Assembly: GCF_000974445.1 (NCBI RefSeq)
Contig: NZ_BBOJ01000001.1
Span: 744,001 to 808,000 of the forward strand
DNA from: Lentzea aerocolonigenes
GTDB lineage: Bacteria > Actinomycetota > Actinomycetes > Mycobacteriales > Pseudonocardiaceae
Direction of reading: 5' to 3'
Length of the DNA: 64,000 nt
Shown in pieces: positions 32,888-44,700 of this stretch. Position 1 is the first letter of the stretch, and the number at the start of each line of letters is the position of its first letter. The position numbers were made by a program, and so were the translations under genes. A model generated the notes under the pieces. It ran no database searches. It had not been told where the DNA came from and saw only the letters and a program-made list of their open reading frames with translations.

Positions 32888-35200
32888 ATGTCCCGGCAAT
32901 TCCTCGCGGAGAGCCTCGAGCTCTCCGGAGGTGATCGCGGCGTCGTAGCCGTGGTCGCCGTGGTCGCCCTGGCTGCTCTCGCCGTCGGGTACGTGCTGCT
33001 CAGGGAGGTGCTGGCCGCCGGCCAGGGCACCCCGAAGATGCAGGACATCGCCAAGGCGGTTCAGGAGGGCGCAGCGGCCTACCTCAACCGGCAGTTCCGC
33101 ACGCTCGGCATTTTTGTCGTGATCGTGTTCGTGCTGCTGTTCGCGCTTCCGGCAGATGACCTTTCCGAACGAATCGGCAGGTCGTTGTTCTTCATCGTCG
33201 GTGCCGCGTTCTCGGCGACCATCGGCTACCTGGGCATGTGGTTGTCCACGCGCGCCAACGTGCGTGTCGCCGCCGCCGCGAACGAAGGTGAAGGCGGTCG
33301 CGAAAAGGCGATGCGCGTCGCGTTCCGCACCGGTGGCGTGGTCGGCATGACCACGGTCGGCCTCGGTCTCTTCGGTGCGGCGCTCGTCGTGCTCGTGTAC
33401 GCGGGTCAGGCCCCGAAGGTCCTGGAGGGCTTCGGTTTCGGCGCCGCGCTGCTCGCGATGTTCATGCGTGTCGGTGGCGGCATCTTCACCAAGGCCGCCG
33501 ACGTCGGCGCCGACCTGGTCGGCAAGGTCGAGCAGAACATCCCCGAGGACGACCCCCGCAACGCCGCCACGATCGCGGACAACGTCGGCGACAACGTCGG
33601 TGACTGCGCCGGCATGGCCGCGGACCTCTTCGAGTCCTACGCCGTGACCCTGGTCGCGTCGCTGATCCTCGGCACCGCCGCGTTCGGTGCGCAGGGCCTG
33701 CTGTTCCCGCTGATCGTCCCCGCGATCGGCGTGCTGACCGCCGTCATCGGCGTCTACACGACCTCCGCGAAGGCGGGCGAGAGCGGTCTGACCGCCATCA
33801 ACCGCTCCTTCTACATCTCCGCGGTCATCTCCGCGGTGCTGTGCACCGTCGCGGCGTTCGCGTTCCTGCCGAGCTCCTTCGCGGACCTCAACGGCATCAG
33901 CGACTCGATCAAGGCCACCAGCGGCAACCCGGCGCTGATCGCGTCCGTCGCCGTGATCATCGGCATCGTGCTGGCTGGCGTCATCCTGTGGCTGACCGGC
34001 TACTACACCGGCACCGAGCACAAGCCGGTCAAGGAGGTCGGCCAGACCTCGCTGACCGGTGCCGCCACGGTGATCCTGTCCGGCATCTCGGTCGGTTTCG
34101 AGTCGGCCGTCTACACCGCGCTCGTCATCGGTGCGGCCGTGTACGGCGCGTTCCTGCTCTCCGGTTCGGTCGTCGTCGCGCTGTTCGCGATCGCGCTGGC
34201 CGGTTGTGGTCTGCTCACCACCGTCGGCGTCATCGTCGCGATGGACACCTTCGGCCCGGTCTCCGACAACGCACAGGGCATCGCCGAGATGTCCGGTGAC
34301 GTGCACGGCGAGGGCGCACAGATCCTCACCGAGCTCGACGCGGTCGGCAACACCACCAAGGCCATCACCAAGGGCATCGCGATCGCGACGGCCGTGCTCG
34401 CCGCGACGGCGCTGTTCGGCTCCTACCAGGACGCGATCACGCAGGCACTGGTCAAGGTCGGCAACGTCGCGGGCGACCTGCCCGTGTCGTTCAGCAACCT
34501 GGTGTTCAGCCCGAACGTGCTCGTCGGCGTCGCGATCGGTGCGGCCGTCGTCTTCATGTTCTCGGGTCTCGCGGTCAACGCCGTGACGCGCGCCGCCGGT
34601 GCCATCGTGTTCGAGGTGCGCCGCCAGTTCCGCGACAACCCCGGCATCATGGACTACTCGGTGAAGCCGGAGTACGGCAAGGTCGTCGACATCTGCACCA
34701 AGGACTCGCTGCGCGAGCTCGCGACTCCGGGTCTGATGGCGGTGCTCGCCCCGATCGCCGTCGGCTTCGGCCTCGGCGTCGGCCCGCTGGCGGGTTACCT
34801 CGCCGGCGCGATCGCGACCGGCACGCTCATGGCGGTCTTCCTGGCCAACTCCGGTGGTGCCTGGGACAACGCGAAGAAGCTGGTCGAGGACGGCAACCAC
34901 GGCGGCAAGGGCTCCGACGCCCACGCCGCGACGGTCATCGGCGACACCGTCGGCGACCCGTTCAAGGACACCGCCGGCCCCGCCATCAACCCGCTGATCA
35001 AGGTCATGAACCTGGTCTCGGTGCTGATCGCGCCCGCCATCGTCACCTTCTCCATCGGTGACAAGGCGTCCGACCCGATCCGCATCGCGATCGCCGTGGC
35101 CGCGGCACTGATCATCGTCGGTGCGATCGTCGTGTCCAAGCGTCGCGGTACCGCGATCGCGGACGCTCCCGCGGAGACCGTGAGCAACGGCGCCGCGTAG
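32888..35200 (+). CDS. hppA: Membrane-bound proton-pumping pyrophosphatase
   Basis: 770 residues from ATG 32888 with AGGAGGA upstream. About 16 TM helices. The substrate-binding signature DNVGDNVGD lies at 231-239 and GDTVGDPFKDTAGP near the C-terminus. The position that separates subfamilies reads GNTTK with lysine 491, typical of K-independent proton pumps (K-dependent enzymes have Ala there). It hydrolyses PPi to export protons across the cell membrane. It is inserted between the helicase and topA. The soluble enzyme ppa is at the right end of the window. Confidence 0.97.
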   Translation: MSRQFLAESLELSGGDRGVVAVVAVVALAALAVGYVLLREVLAAGQGTPKMQDIAKAVQEGAAAYLNRQFRTLGIFVVIVFVLLFALPADDLSERIGRSLFFIVGAAFSATIGYLGMWLSTRANVRVAAAANEGEGGREKAMRVAFRTGGVVGMTTVGLGLFGAALVVLVYAGQAPKVLEGFGFGAALLAMFMRVGGGIFTKAADVGADLVGKVEQNIPEDDPRNAATIADNVGDNVGDCAGMAADLFESYAVTLVASLILGTAAFGAQGLLFPLIVPAIGVLTAVIGVYTTSAKAGESGLTAINRSFYISAVISAVLCTVAAFAFLPSSFADLNGISDSIKATSGNPALIASVAVIIGIVLAGVILWLTGYYTGTEHKPVKEVGQTSLTGAATVILSGISVGFESAVYTALVIGAAVYGAFLLSGSVVVALFAIALAGCGLLTTVGVIVAMDTFGPVSDNAQGIAEMSGDVHGEGAQILTELDAVGNTTKAITKGIAIATAVLAATALFGSYQDAITQALVKVGNVAGDLPVSFSNLVFSPNVLVGVAIGAAVVFMFSGLAVNAVTRAAGAIVFEVRRQFRDNPGIMDYSVKPEYGKVVDICTKDSLRELATPGLMAVLAPIAVGFGLGVGPLAGYLAGAIATGTLMAVFLANSGGAWDNAKKLVEDGNHGGKGSDAHAATVIGDTVGDPFKDTAGPAINPLIKVMNLVSVLIAPAIVTFSIGDKASDPIRIAIAVAAALIIVGAIVVSKRRGTAIADAPAETVSNGAA

Positions 35201-35264
35201 TTCCACGCCCGGTCGGGGTACGTTCGGGTATTCCCCCGACGTACCCCGACCGAGGAGTTAGGAC

Positions 35265-35837
35265 ATGAGGCGCAGCCTCGTCGCCACTGCCGCTGTTGCC
35301 GCCCTGGCGCTGACCGGGTGCACCAACGGCGGCAACTCCGGCACTTCATCGACGCCCACCAGTGGCGCGGCCAGCCCCGAGGCCGTCGCCTACATGGACA
35401 AGGTGTGCGGCGCCGCGTCCGAGTTCGCCAAGATCGAGAAGAGCGCCCCGAAGCTCGACTCCGGCGACTCCGCCAAGCTCAAGGCCGACATGGCCGCCTA
35501 CATGGGCCAGCTCGCCGACGCCTTCACCAAGTCCGCGGACGGCCTCAAGAACGTCGGTCCGTCGCCCGTCGCGGGTGGTGAGGAGGCCGTCAACAAGATG
35601 GCCGAGGCGTTCACCTCGCTGGGCACGGTCTTCACCGACGCCAAGACCAAGATCGAGCAGGCCGACGCGAACAACGCCACCGGAGGCATCCAGGCCGCCG
35701 GGGAGGCCATCGCCAAGCTCTCGGAGCTGGCTGACCCGCTGCGGGACATCAAGGCCGTCCCCGAGCTGCAGAAGGCCACCCAGACGGCGCCGAAGTGCCA
35801 GGAGATGCAGCGGCTCAACGTCACGCCAACGAGCTGA
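35265..35837 (+). CDS. Lipoprotein, tandem family copy 1
   Basis: 190 residues with a GAGGAG ribosome site. Signal peptide with lipobox LTGC (Cys19). The mature protein is helical: VAYMDKVCGAASEF, ADGLKNVGPSPV, FTDAKTKIEQADANN and VPELQKATQTAPKCQEM. Shares the D-VCGA motif and overall helical plan with the next two genes. Function unknown; an extracytoplasmic helical bundle. Confidence 0.85.
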   Translation: MRRSLVATAAVAALALTGCTNGGNSGTSSTPTSGAASPEAVAYMDKVCGAASEFAKIEKSAPKLDSGDSAKLKADMAAYMGQLADAFTKSADGLKNVGPSPVAGGEEAVNKMAEAFTSLGTVFTDAKTKIEQADANNATGGIQAAGEAIAKLSELADPLRDIKAVPELQKATQTAPKCQEMQRLNVTPTS

Positions 35838-35866
35838 GCGAGGCCGTCCGGAGTAGCTTCCGCCCC

Positions 35867-36436
35867 ATGCGTCGCACAGTCATCGCGCTCATGACGAGCT
35901 GTCTGCTCGTGGTCACCGCGTGCAGCAGCGGAGGTTCTTCCACCTCGACGTCGCCCACGGCCAATGAGGCCGACGTCGTGGCCTGGATGGACAAGGTCTG
36001 CGGTGCCGTCGGCGGCACCGTCACGGCCATGTCGGACGAGCCCAACATCGACATGAGCGACCCGACGAAGCTCAAGACCGGTCTGTCGGAGTGGCTCGGC
36101 ACCAAGGTCAGCGCCGTCGACAAGTCGATCGCGGACCTCAAAGGGCTGGAGAACGGCCCGCACCCGAAGTCCAAGGAGCTGGTCACCGCTGCCGAGCAGG
36201 GCATGGGTCAGATCAAGACCCTGCTCGCCGACACCAAGGCGAAGCTCGACTCGGCGACCGACTCCACCCAGGTCGTCTCCGCCTTCACCGACATGATCGC
36301 CAAGGCGGGCGAGCTGGAGAAGGCGGGCGCCGACGTGCAGAAGAAGATGGACGAGACGGGTCTCGCGGACGCCTCGAAGAAGGCTGCCAACTGCAAGGCG
36401 CTGGAGACCTCGACGTCGAGCGCACCGACCACCTGA
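35867..36436 (+). CDS. Lipoprotein, tandem family copy 2
   Basis: 189 residues from ATG 35867, lipobox VTAC (Cys19). Contains VVAWMDKVCGAVGGTV, LKTGLSEWLGTKVSAVDKS and LENGPHPKSKELVTAAEQGM, nearly the same as copy 3 and more distant from copy 1. Lies 29 bases after copy 1. Both cysteines of the VCG and NCKALE motifs are kept, perhaps a disulphide. Confidence 0.85.
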   Translation: MRRTVIALMTSCLLVVTACSSGGSSTSTSPTANEADVVAWMDKVCGAVGGTVTAMSDEPNIDMSDPTKLKTGLSEWLGTKVSAVDKSIADLKGLENGPHPKSKELVTAAEQGMGQIKTLLADTKAKLDSATDSTQVVSAFTDMIAKAGELEKAGADVQKKMDETGLADASKKAANCKALETSTSSAPTT

Positions 36437-36498
36437 TCCACTGGAACGACCCGGAACCGGATCGCCCGGACGTGCACTTGGGCGATCCGGTCCGACAG

Positions 36499-36645
36499 GT
36501 CCGCAGAGGGCCTCGAGCACGTCGGCCTGGAGCGAGGACGCCGTCGATGAGATGGCGAAGGCCTTCACCCTCGGGTCACTTCGTCCAGCGATGCGGCCGG
36601 GGCCCCGAGCTGCAGAAGGCCACCGAGGCCGCGCAGAAAGCGTGA
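36499..36645 (+). pseudogene. Decayed fourth lipoprotein copy
   Basis: The DNA aligns with the 3' half of copy 1: the stretch for ADGLKNVG recurs as GAGGGCCTCGAGCACGTCGG, that for EEAVNKMAEAFT recurs with few changes, and the end reads PELQKATEAAQKA then stop. The reading frame shifts between these pieces and the signal peptide and central part are missing. A relic of gene duplication between copies 2 and 3. Confidence 0.7.
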
Positions 36646-36708
36646 GAAGACGCGGCTCAACGCCGCGTCAACGAGCCGGATTAGACTGTTCGGAGTAACT
36701 TCCGGGCC

Positions 36709-37302
36709 ATGTGTCGCACAGTGAACGCCCTTCTGGCGAGCCTGCTCACGCTCACAGCGTGCACCAGCGGAAGTCCTTCCACGACGCCGGCGACGCCCGT
36801 GTCGCCGGTGTCAGCCGCCCCCGTCGCGAACGACGCCGCCGTCGTGACGTGGATCGACAACGTCTGCGGTGCCATCAACAGCTCTGTCAAAGCCTTGGCG
36901 GACCAGCCCGCCATCGACGTGAACGACCCGTCGAGGATCAAGACGGGCCTCTCGGACTGGCTTGGCACCAAGGTCGCCGTGATCGACAAGTCGACCGCAG
37001 ACCTCAAGGTGCTCGAGGACGGCCCGCACCCGAAGTCGAGGGAGCTGGTCACCAACGCGGAGGAAGGCATGGGCACGATCAAGACCGTGCTCACCGACAC
37101 CAAGTCGAAGCTGGACGCCTCCACCGACGCGACGCAGATCATCGCCGCGTTCACCGAGATGATCAGCAAGGGTGCTGCGCTGGAGAAGACGAGCGCCGAC
37201 GTGCGGAACAAGTTCGACGCGGCGGGTCTCGCCGCGCCTGCTCAGAAGGCCCCCAACTGCAAGGACATGGAGCTCTCACCGCACGCGCAGCCCACGCCCT
37301 GA
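36709..37302 (+). CDS. Lipoprotein, tandem family copy 3
   Basis: 197 residues, lipobox LTAC (Cys18), a Pro/Val/Ser-rich linker, then VVTWIDNVCGAINSSV, IKTGLSDWLGTKVAVIDKS and LEDGPHPKSRELVTNAEEGM as in copy 2. Same direction as the rest of the array. Separated from copy 2 by the decayed copy. Confidence 0.85.
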   Translation: MCRTVNALLASLLTLTACTSGSPSTTPATPVSPVSAAPVANDAAVVTWIDNVCGAINSSVKALADQPAIDVNDPSRIKTGLSDWLGTKVAVIDKSTADLKVLEDGPHPKSRELVTNAEEGMGTIKTVLTDTKSKLDASTDATQIIAAFTEMISKGAALEKTSADVRNKFDAAGLAAPAQKAPNCKDMELSPHAQPTP

Positions 37303-37489
37303 CGGCGGAGTGCGGCCGGACCGCTCGCCGGGACGTGCACCCCGTTCGGTGGTCCGGTTCGACTCCCGGCGAAGCGCCTTGCGTGAGCAGGCGATGCCCT
37401 CGTGCGCGGTCGAGCTCGTAGTAGCTCGACCGGCGTGGTCACAGGCGCACCACTGGTCACAGTCGAACGTCTGTTCTACCCTGTGGGCC

Positions 37490-38062
37490 GTGGTGGGGCA
37501 GCTGTCCTTCTTCTCGGCCGAGGCGCGCACGCCGGCCAAAGCGGACCTCGCCGGCTTCCTCTGCGGGCCGGGCCAGGCCGTCAGCTTCGCGCGCGGTACG
37601 GCCGCCCGCGTGTACGTCGAGCTGCGCGACGAGTGGCGGCACCGCCCGCTCAAGCAGGCCTGCGACGAGCGCGGCGTGACGTCCGAGCTGTGCGTCAACG
37701 AGGAGGGCACGCGGTTCGTCCGCACTCCGTTCCGCACCGATCTCACCCCTCTGGCCGCCCGCTGGCTGGACGGATCCGTCAAGAAGGTGCCGGACGACTT
37801 CGAGCTGAACGGCGCAGTGCTGCGGGTCTGGGCGCTGGCCGCGGGCAGCTGGATGGAGTCGGCGTACCTGCTCGGTTTGGACCCCAACGCACCGCAGACA
37901 CACCTTCCGTTGCAAAATGCCCTGCTCGCATCCGGACTTCCGTGCACCCTGGTAGGGGCTCCGGCGTTGCGGGTAACCGGCCGACGACGGCTGGCACGGC
38001 TCGCTGAGCTGGTCGGAAGCCCTCCGCACGGGGTGGCGTGCAGCACCTGGCCGGCGGCCTGA
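37490..38062 (+). CDS. Conserved actinobacterial protein (Rv3647c-like)
   Basis: 190 residues from GTG 37490 (or 37493). TACCCT seven bases upstream fits a leaderless start. Begins VVGQLSFFSAEA and contains VYVELRDEWRHRPLKQACDERGV and VRTPFRTDLTPLAARW. It matches the uncharacterised protein encoded directly upstream of topA in mycobacteria and relatives. No enzymatic motif seen. Confidence 0.75.
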   Translation: MVGQLSFFSAEARTPAKADLAGFLCGPGQAVSFARGTAARVYVELRDEWRHRPLKQACDERGVTSELCVNEEGTRFVRTPFRTDLTPLAARWLDGSVKKVPDDFELNGAVLRVWALAAGSWMESAYLLGLDPNAPQTHLPLQNALLASGLPCTLVGAPALRVTGRRRLARLAELVGSPPHGVACSTWPAA

Positions 38063-38191
38063 GCGGGCCGTCCGGCAAGGTTGTGTCACTCTGTCTCGTC
38101 GTACAGGCGTCGCGGATGGTGTGCTTTTCGGCCGACGCTGGGCAACACTGGCGGGCCTGGGAACCGGGTTTGGAAGAGAGCGGGACGGCGA

Positions 38192-40951
<2,760 letters not shown>

Positions 40952-40968
40952 GCTGGTAGGAGGTGGCG

Positions 40969-41373
40969 GTGCCGACGAACGAGTTCGGTCCGGACGGGAC
41001 TCAGGCCCCGCCGCCTCCCAGGCCGTTCCCCGACCCGTTGGCGGGGCTGGTGACCGCCGACACCTGGATCGCTCCCCAATGGACGTCTTCCACGTCACGT
41101 GTGTCGGTGCCGACACCGCCGGAGCCGACCGAAGAGATGCGCCAGGCGATCTTCGCGCAGATGGAACGGGAGCGGCGCCGCCCGCGCGGCCGGGTCCAGC
41201 GACCTCCCCACCAGCAGCCCCAGCCGTTCGCGCCGACGTACCAAATCCCTGTGGCGCAACAACAACAGGCCGCCAGGCAGACCGGCGGAGTGGGTGCGTT
41301 CATCGGCTGTCTGGTGGTGCTCGCGTTCTTCGTGCTGGTCGTGATCAACATTCTTGCGTCGATCTTCAGCTAG
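40969..41373 (+). CDS. Pro/Gln-rich single-TM protein after topA
   Basis: 134 residues from GTG 40969, five bases after AGGAGG; the GTG at 40963 lies inside the ribosome site. The N-terminal 100 residues are Pro, Gln and Arg rich and one TM helix lies near the C-terminus (GAFIGCLVVLAFFVLVVINIL), so it is tail-anchored. Ends with ASIFS. Function unknown. Confidence 0.75.
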   Translation: MPTNEFGPDGTQAPPPPRPFPDPLAGLVTADTWIAPQWTSSTSRVSVPTPPEPTEEMRQAIFAQMERERRRPRGRVQRPPHQQPQPFAPTYQIPVAQQQQAARQTGGVGAFIGCLVVLAFFVLVVINILASIFS

Positions 41374-41446
41374 TCGTGCTGAGAGTCCGGCGTGCTGACT
41401 CACCTCATCCGGTTACGCTGATCGCACGGAGTGGGCCGATTTTGGG

Positions 41447-43480
41447 GTGACGAAGATTCAGGACGCGGACACAGGAGTGACCGAGGCAGGCCAGTCGGGG
41501 CAGGCCCAGTCCAGCGTGTCCACGGTCCACCGGCTGCGCTCGGTGCTGGCCATCCGGCCGTTCCGCAGGCTGTGGCTCGTCACCTACCTGTGCAGCGTTG
41601 GTGACTGGTTGTCACTGCTCGCGCTGACCGGTCTGGTCTCCGAGATGATGAACAGCTACCAGTGGCAGTCGTTCGCATTGTCCCTGGTCGTGCTCACGCA
41701 GCTGCTGCCGGGCATCCTGTTCGCGCCCATCGGTGGCGTGCTCGCGGACAAGTTCGACCGCCGCAAGGTGATGGTGATCTGCGACGTCCTGCGCGGGTCG
41801 TTGTTCATCTCGATCGCCCTCATCGGTTCCCCGATCTGGCTGTTCGTGGCGAACTTCCTGGTCGGCTGCTGCGCGATGCTGTGGATCCCGGCCAAGGAGT
41901 CGGCGGTCCCGAACCTGCTGCGCCGCCCCGACCAGGTGGAGTCGGCGAACCAGCTCGGCCTGGTGATGACCTACGGCATCTCCACGATCAGCGGTTTCGG
42001 CCTGTACTCCCTGGTCTCGGGCATCCCCGGCTACCTCAACCTGCAGGGCGGGAACCTCGAGTTCCGCATCGCGACGATCGCCGTGATGATCAACGGCCTG
42101 CTGTACTTCACCTCGGCGGTCCTGGTCGCGACCAGGCTGCCCGAGCTGTCCGGCCGCATCGCGTCGGCTCCCAAGAAGGACGCGGACAAGCCCGGTTTCG
42201 TCGCGATGTTCCGCGACGGCCTGCGGTTCGCCGCCGCGACGCCGCTGGTCCGCGGCCTGGTGATCGGCATGATCGGCGCGTTCGCCGCGGCCGGTGTGGT
42301 GATCGCGACCGCGAAGCTCTACGCGCAGTCTCTGCTGGGCGGCGCCTCGACGTTCGGCCTGCTGTTCGTGGCCGTGTTCGTCGGCCTCGCGATCGGCATG
42401 GCGACCGCGCCCAGGCTGGCCCAGCGCCTCGCGTACAACCGGCTGTTCGGCGTCACGATCGTGGGCGCCGGCATCACGCTCGTGCTGGTCGCGCTCGCGC
42501 CGCACCTGTGGATCGCGCTGCTGACGGTGGCGCTGGTCGGCACGTGCGCCGGCGTGGCGTTCCTGACCGGCCTGACGATCGTCGGTTCGCAGGTCGAGGA
42601 CGAGATGCGCGGCCGCACGGTGGCGTTGATCCAGTCGTTGCTCAAGATCGTGCTGTTCGGTGCGTCCGCCGGTGCTCCGCTGCTGGTCGCGTTGCTGCAG
42701 AAGCGGACGGTCAGCGTCTTCGGCCACCCGATGGAGGTCGACGCGACCCGCCCGGTGATGCTCGGCGGCGCCGCGATCGCGATCGTCCTGGGCCTGGTCG
42801 CGTACCGGCAGATGGACGACCGCCGCGAAGAGCCGGTGCTGTCGTCGCTGTTCGCGGCGATCCGCGGCCGCCGCAACACCAAGGGCCTGCTGATCGCGGT
42901 CGAGGGCGACACCCGCGAGGACACGTCCGTGCAGGCCCGCCGCCTGGCCGCCGCGTTGCGCGCCGAGGGCCTCGACGTGCTGCTGGCCGCCGATCCCGAG
43001 CACGACGAACGCCGGCTGCGCACGATGCTGTCCTCCGCCGAACTGGCTGGCGTGCGCGCGCAGGCACTCGTAGCCGCCGCCGTACGCGCCGATGTCGTCG
43101 AACGGCAGGTGCGTCCCGCACTGGACGAGGGTTCCGTCGTGGTGATGGAGCGCTACGTCGACTCACCGCTCGCACACTTCACGGCCACGAGCTCGCTGGA
43201 GCACCAGGAGCTCGAAGGCCTGGTCGACTGGGCCACCGGACGCCTGCGCCCCGATCTGACGATCCTGCTGGACCGCCCGGTCGCCGACGGCAAGGCGATC
43301 GGCCTGGAGCACCACTGGCGGGTCCAGCGGCTGCTGAGCGAGATGGCCGCCGCCGATCCGGACCGCTACGTCGTGGTCGAGGCCGACGGCGACGCGGACG
43401 CCGTGGCCGAGAGGGTCCGTTCGGCCGTGGTGCCGCTGCTCGCGACCCGCAAGCGAGCGGTCCCCGAAGCCGCCGTCTGA
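41447..43480 (+). CDS. MFS transporter fused to a thymidylate-kinase-like domain
   Basis: 677 residues from GTG. Residues 30-455 form a 12-TM MFS domain (loop motif ADKFDRRKVMV). Residues 475-670 resemble dTMP kinase: GLLIAVEGDTREDTS, ERYVDSPLAH and LDRPVADG. The P-loop is degenerate: the Walker A lysine and glycines (EGxDGxGKST in active enzymes) are replaced by EGDTREDTS (486-494). Such fusions are known in actinobacteria, where the kinase part may be non-catalytic. It lies between topA and holB. Confidence 0.88.
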   Translation: MTKIQDADTGVTEAGQSGQAQSSVSTVHRLRSVLAIRPFRRLWLVTYLCSVGDWLSLLALTGLVSEMMNSYQWQSFALSLVVLTQLLPGILFAPIGGVLADKFDRRKVMVICDVLRGSLFISIALIGSPIWLFVANFLVGCCAMLWIPAKESAVPNLLRRPDQVESANQLGLVMTYGISTISGFGLYSLVSGIPGYLNLQGGNLEFRIATIAVMINGLLYFTSAVLVATRLPELSGRIASAPKKDADKPGFVAMFRDGLRFAAATPLVRGLVIGMIGAFAAAGVVIATAKLYAQSLLGGASTFGLLFVAVFVGLAIGMATAPRLAQRLAYNRLFGVTIVGAGITLVLVALAPHLWIALLTVALVGTCAGVAFLTGLTIVGSQVEDEMRGRTVALIQSLLKIVLFGASAGAPLLVALLQKRTVSVFGHPMEVDATRPVMLGGAAIAIVLGLVAYRQMDDRREEPVLSSLFAAIRGRRNTKGLLIAVEGDTREDTSVQARRLAAALRAEGLDVLLAADPEHDERRLRTMLSSAELAGVRAQALVAAAVRADVVERQVRPALDEGSVVVMERYVDSPLAHFTATSSLEHQELEGLVDWATGRLRPDLTILLDRPVADGKAIGLEHHWRVQRLLSEMAAADPDRYVVVEADGDADAVAERVRSAVVPLLATRKRAVPEAAV

Positions 43481-43503
43481 CGGCCCGCTGGAAGACTGCA
43501 CCC

Positions 43504-44700
43504 ATGAGCGTGTGGGACGAGGTGGTCGGCCAGCCGGACGCGGTGGCAACCCTGTCCGCGGCCGCGGAAGCCGCGGCCACGATCGTCGCGGGCGGCACTC
43601 CGGCACCCGGCGTGATGACCCACGCCTGGCTGTTCACCGGCCCACCCGGATCCGGCCGTTCGTCGACGGCCCGCGCGTTCGCCGGCGCTCTGCAGTGCGT
43701 GGTGACGGACGACCGCCCCGGCTGCGGTGTGTGCACCGGCTGCCGGACCGCCCTGCACGGCACCCACGCCGACGTGCGCGTGGTGACGCCGGAGGGCCTC
43801 TCGATCTCGGTCGCCGAGATGCGCGCACTGGTCCAGATCTCCGCCCGCCGCCCCACGTCGGGCCGGTGGCAGGTCGTGATCATCGAGGACGCCGACCGCC
43901 TGACCGAGGGCGCCGCCAACGCCCTGCTGAAGGCCGTCGAGGAACCGCCGGAGCGCACGGTCTTCCTGCTGTGCGCCCCCTCCGACCACCCCGACGACGT
44001 GTCGGTGACCATCCGCTCGCGCTGCCGCCTGGTGTCCCTGGGCTCACCGCGCCCCGCCGCCATCGCCTCGGCCCTGGAGTCGGTGGACGGAGTTCCGCCC
44101 GAGATGGCGCAGTGGGCGGCGTCGGTGTGCGGCGGCCACGTGGGCCGCGCACGCCGGTTGGCCGTGGACGAACAGGCCCGCGGCCGCCGGGAGTCGGTGC
44201 TGCGCATCCCCCTGGCGCTGCGCAAGCCCGCCGACGTCTTCACCTGCGCCGACGAGCTGATCAAGGCCGCGGAGGAGGACGCCACCACGGCCAACGAGGC
44301 CCGCAACGAGGCAGAGCGCGAGGCCCTCGAAACGGCGATGGGCGCGGGCGGCACCGGCAAGGGCACCGCGGCCGCGACCCGTGGCGCCAAGGGTGCGTTG
44401 AAGGACCTGGAGAAGCGCCAGAAGTCCCGCGCCACCCGAACCCAGCGCGACTCGCTGGACATGGCCCTGGTCGACCTGGCCGGCTTCTACCGCGACGCCC
44501 TGGTGACCAAGACGGGCTCCGAGGCGGCGCTGATGCACCCGGACCGCGCCGGCGACTCGCGGACGGCGGCGGCGCAGTGGTCGCAGGAGTCGATCCTGCG
44601 GCGGCTGGAGGCGGTGCTGGCGTGTCGTGAGGCGATCGAGGTGAACGTGAAGCCGCGGATCGCGATCGAGGCGATGGTGACCACGCTGCACCGGGGTTAG
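43504..44700 (+). CDS. holB: DNA polymerase III delta' subunit
   Basis: 398 residues from ATG. Clamp-loader AAA+ fold: GPPGSGRSS in place of Walker A, with Arg for Lys as is common in delta' subunits; zinc motif CGVCTGC with an upstream Cys; DAD (EDADRLTEGAANALLKAVEEPP); and SRC motif (RSRCRLV). Part of the complex that loads the beta clamp. Follows the MFS-kinase fusion by 23 bases. Its stop overlaps that of the convergent iclR gene. Confidence 0.96.
   Translation: MSVWDEVVGQPDAVATLSAAAEAAATIVAGGTPAPGVMTHAWLFTGPPGSGRSSTARAFAGALQCVVTDDRPGCGVCTGCRTALHGTHADVRVVTPEGLSISVAEMRALVQISARRPTSGRWQVVIIEDADRLTEGAANALLKAVEEPPERTVFLLCAPSDHPDDVSVTIRSRCRLVSLGSPRPAAIASALESVDGVPPEMAQWAASVCGGHVGRARRLAVDEQARGRRESVLRIPLALRKPADVFTCADELIKAAEEDATTANEARNEAEREALETAMGAGGTGKGTAAATRGAKGALKDLEKRQKSRATRTQRDSLDMALVDLAGFYRDALVTKTGSEAALMHPDRAGDSRTAAAQWSQESILRRLEAVLACREAIEVNVKPRIAIEAMVTTLHRG

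Noticed and set aside
32873-35206. 777-residue open frame antisense to hppA
   Set aside because: Rich in Asp, Arg and Gly with no family features; the plus strand encodes intact HppA with all motifs.
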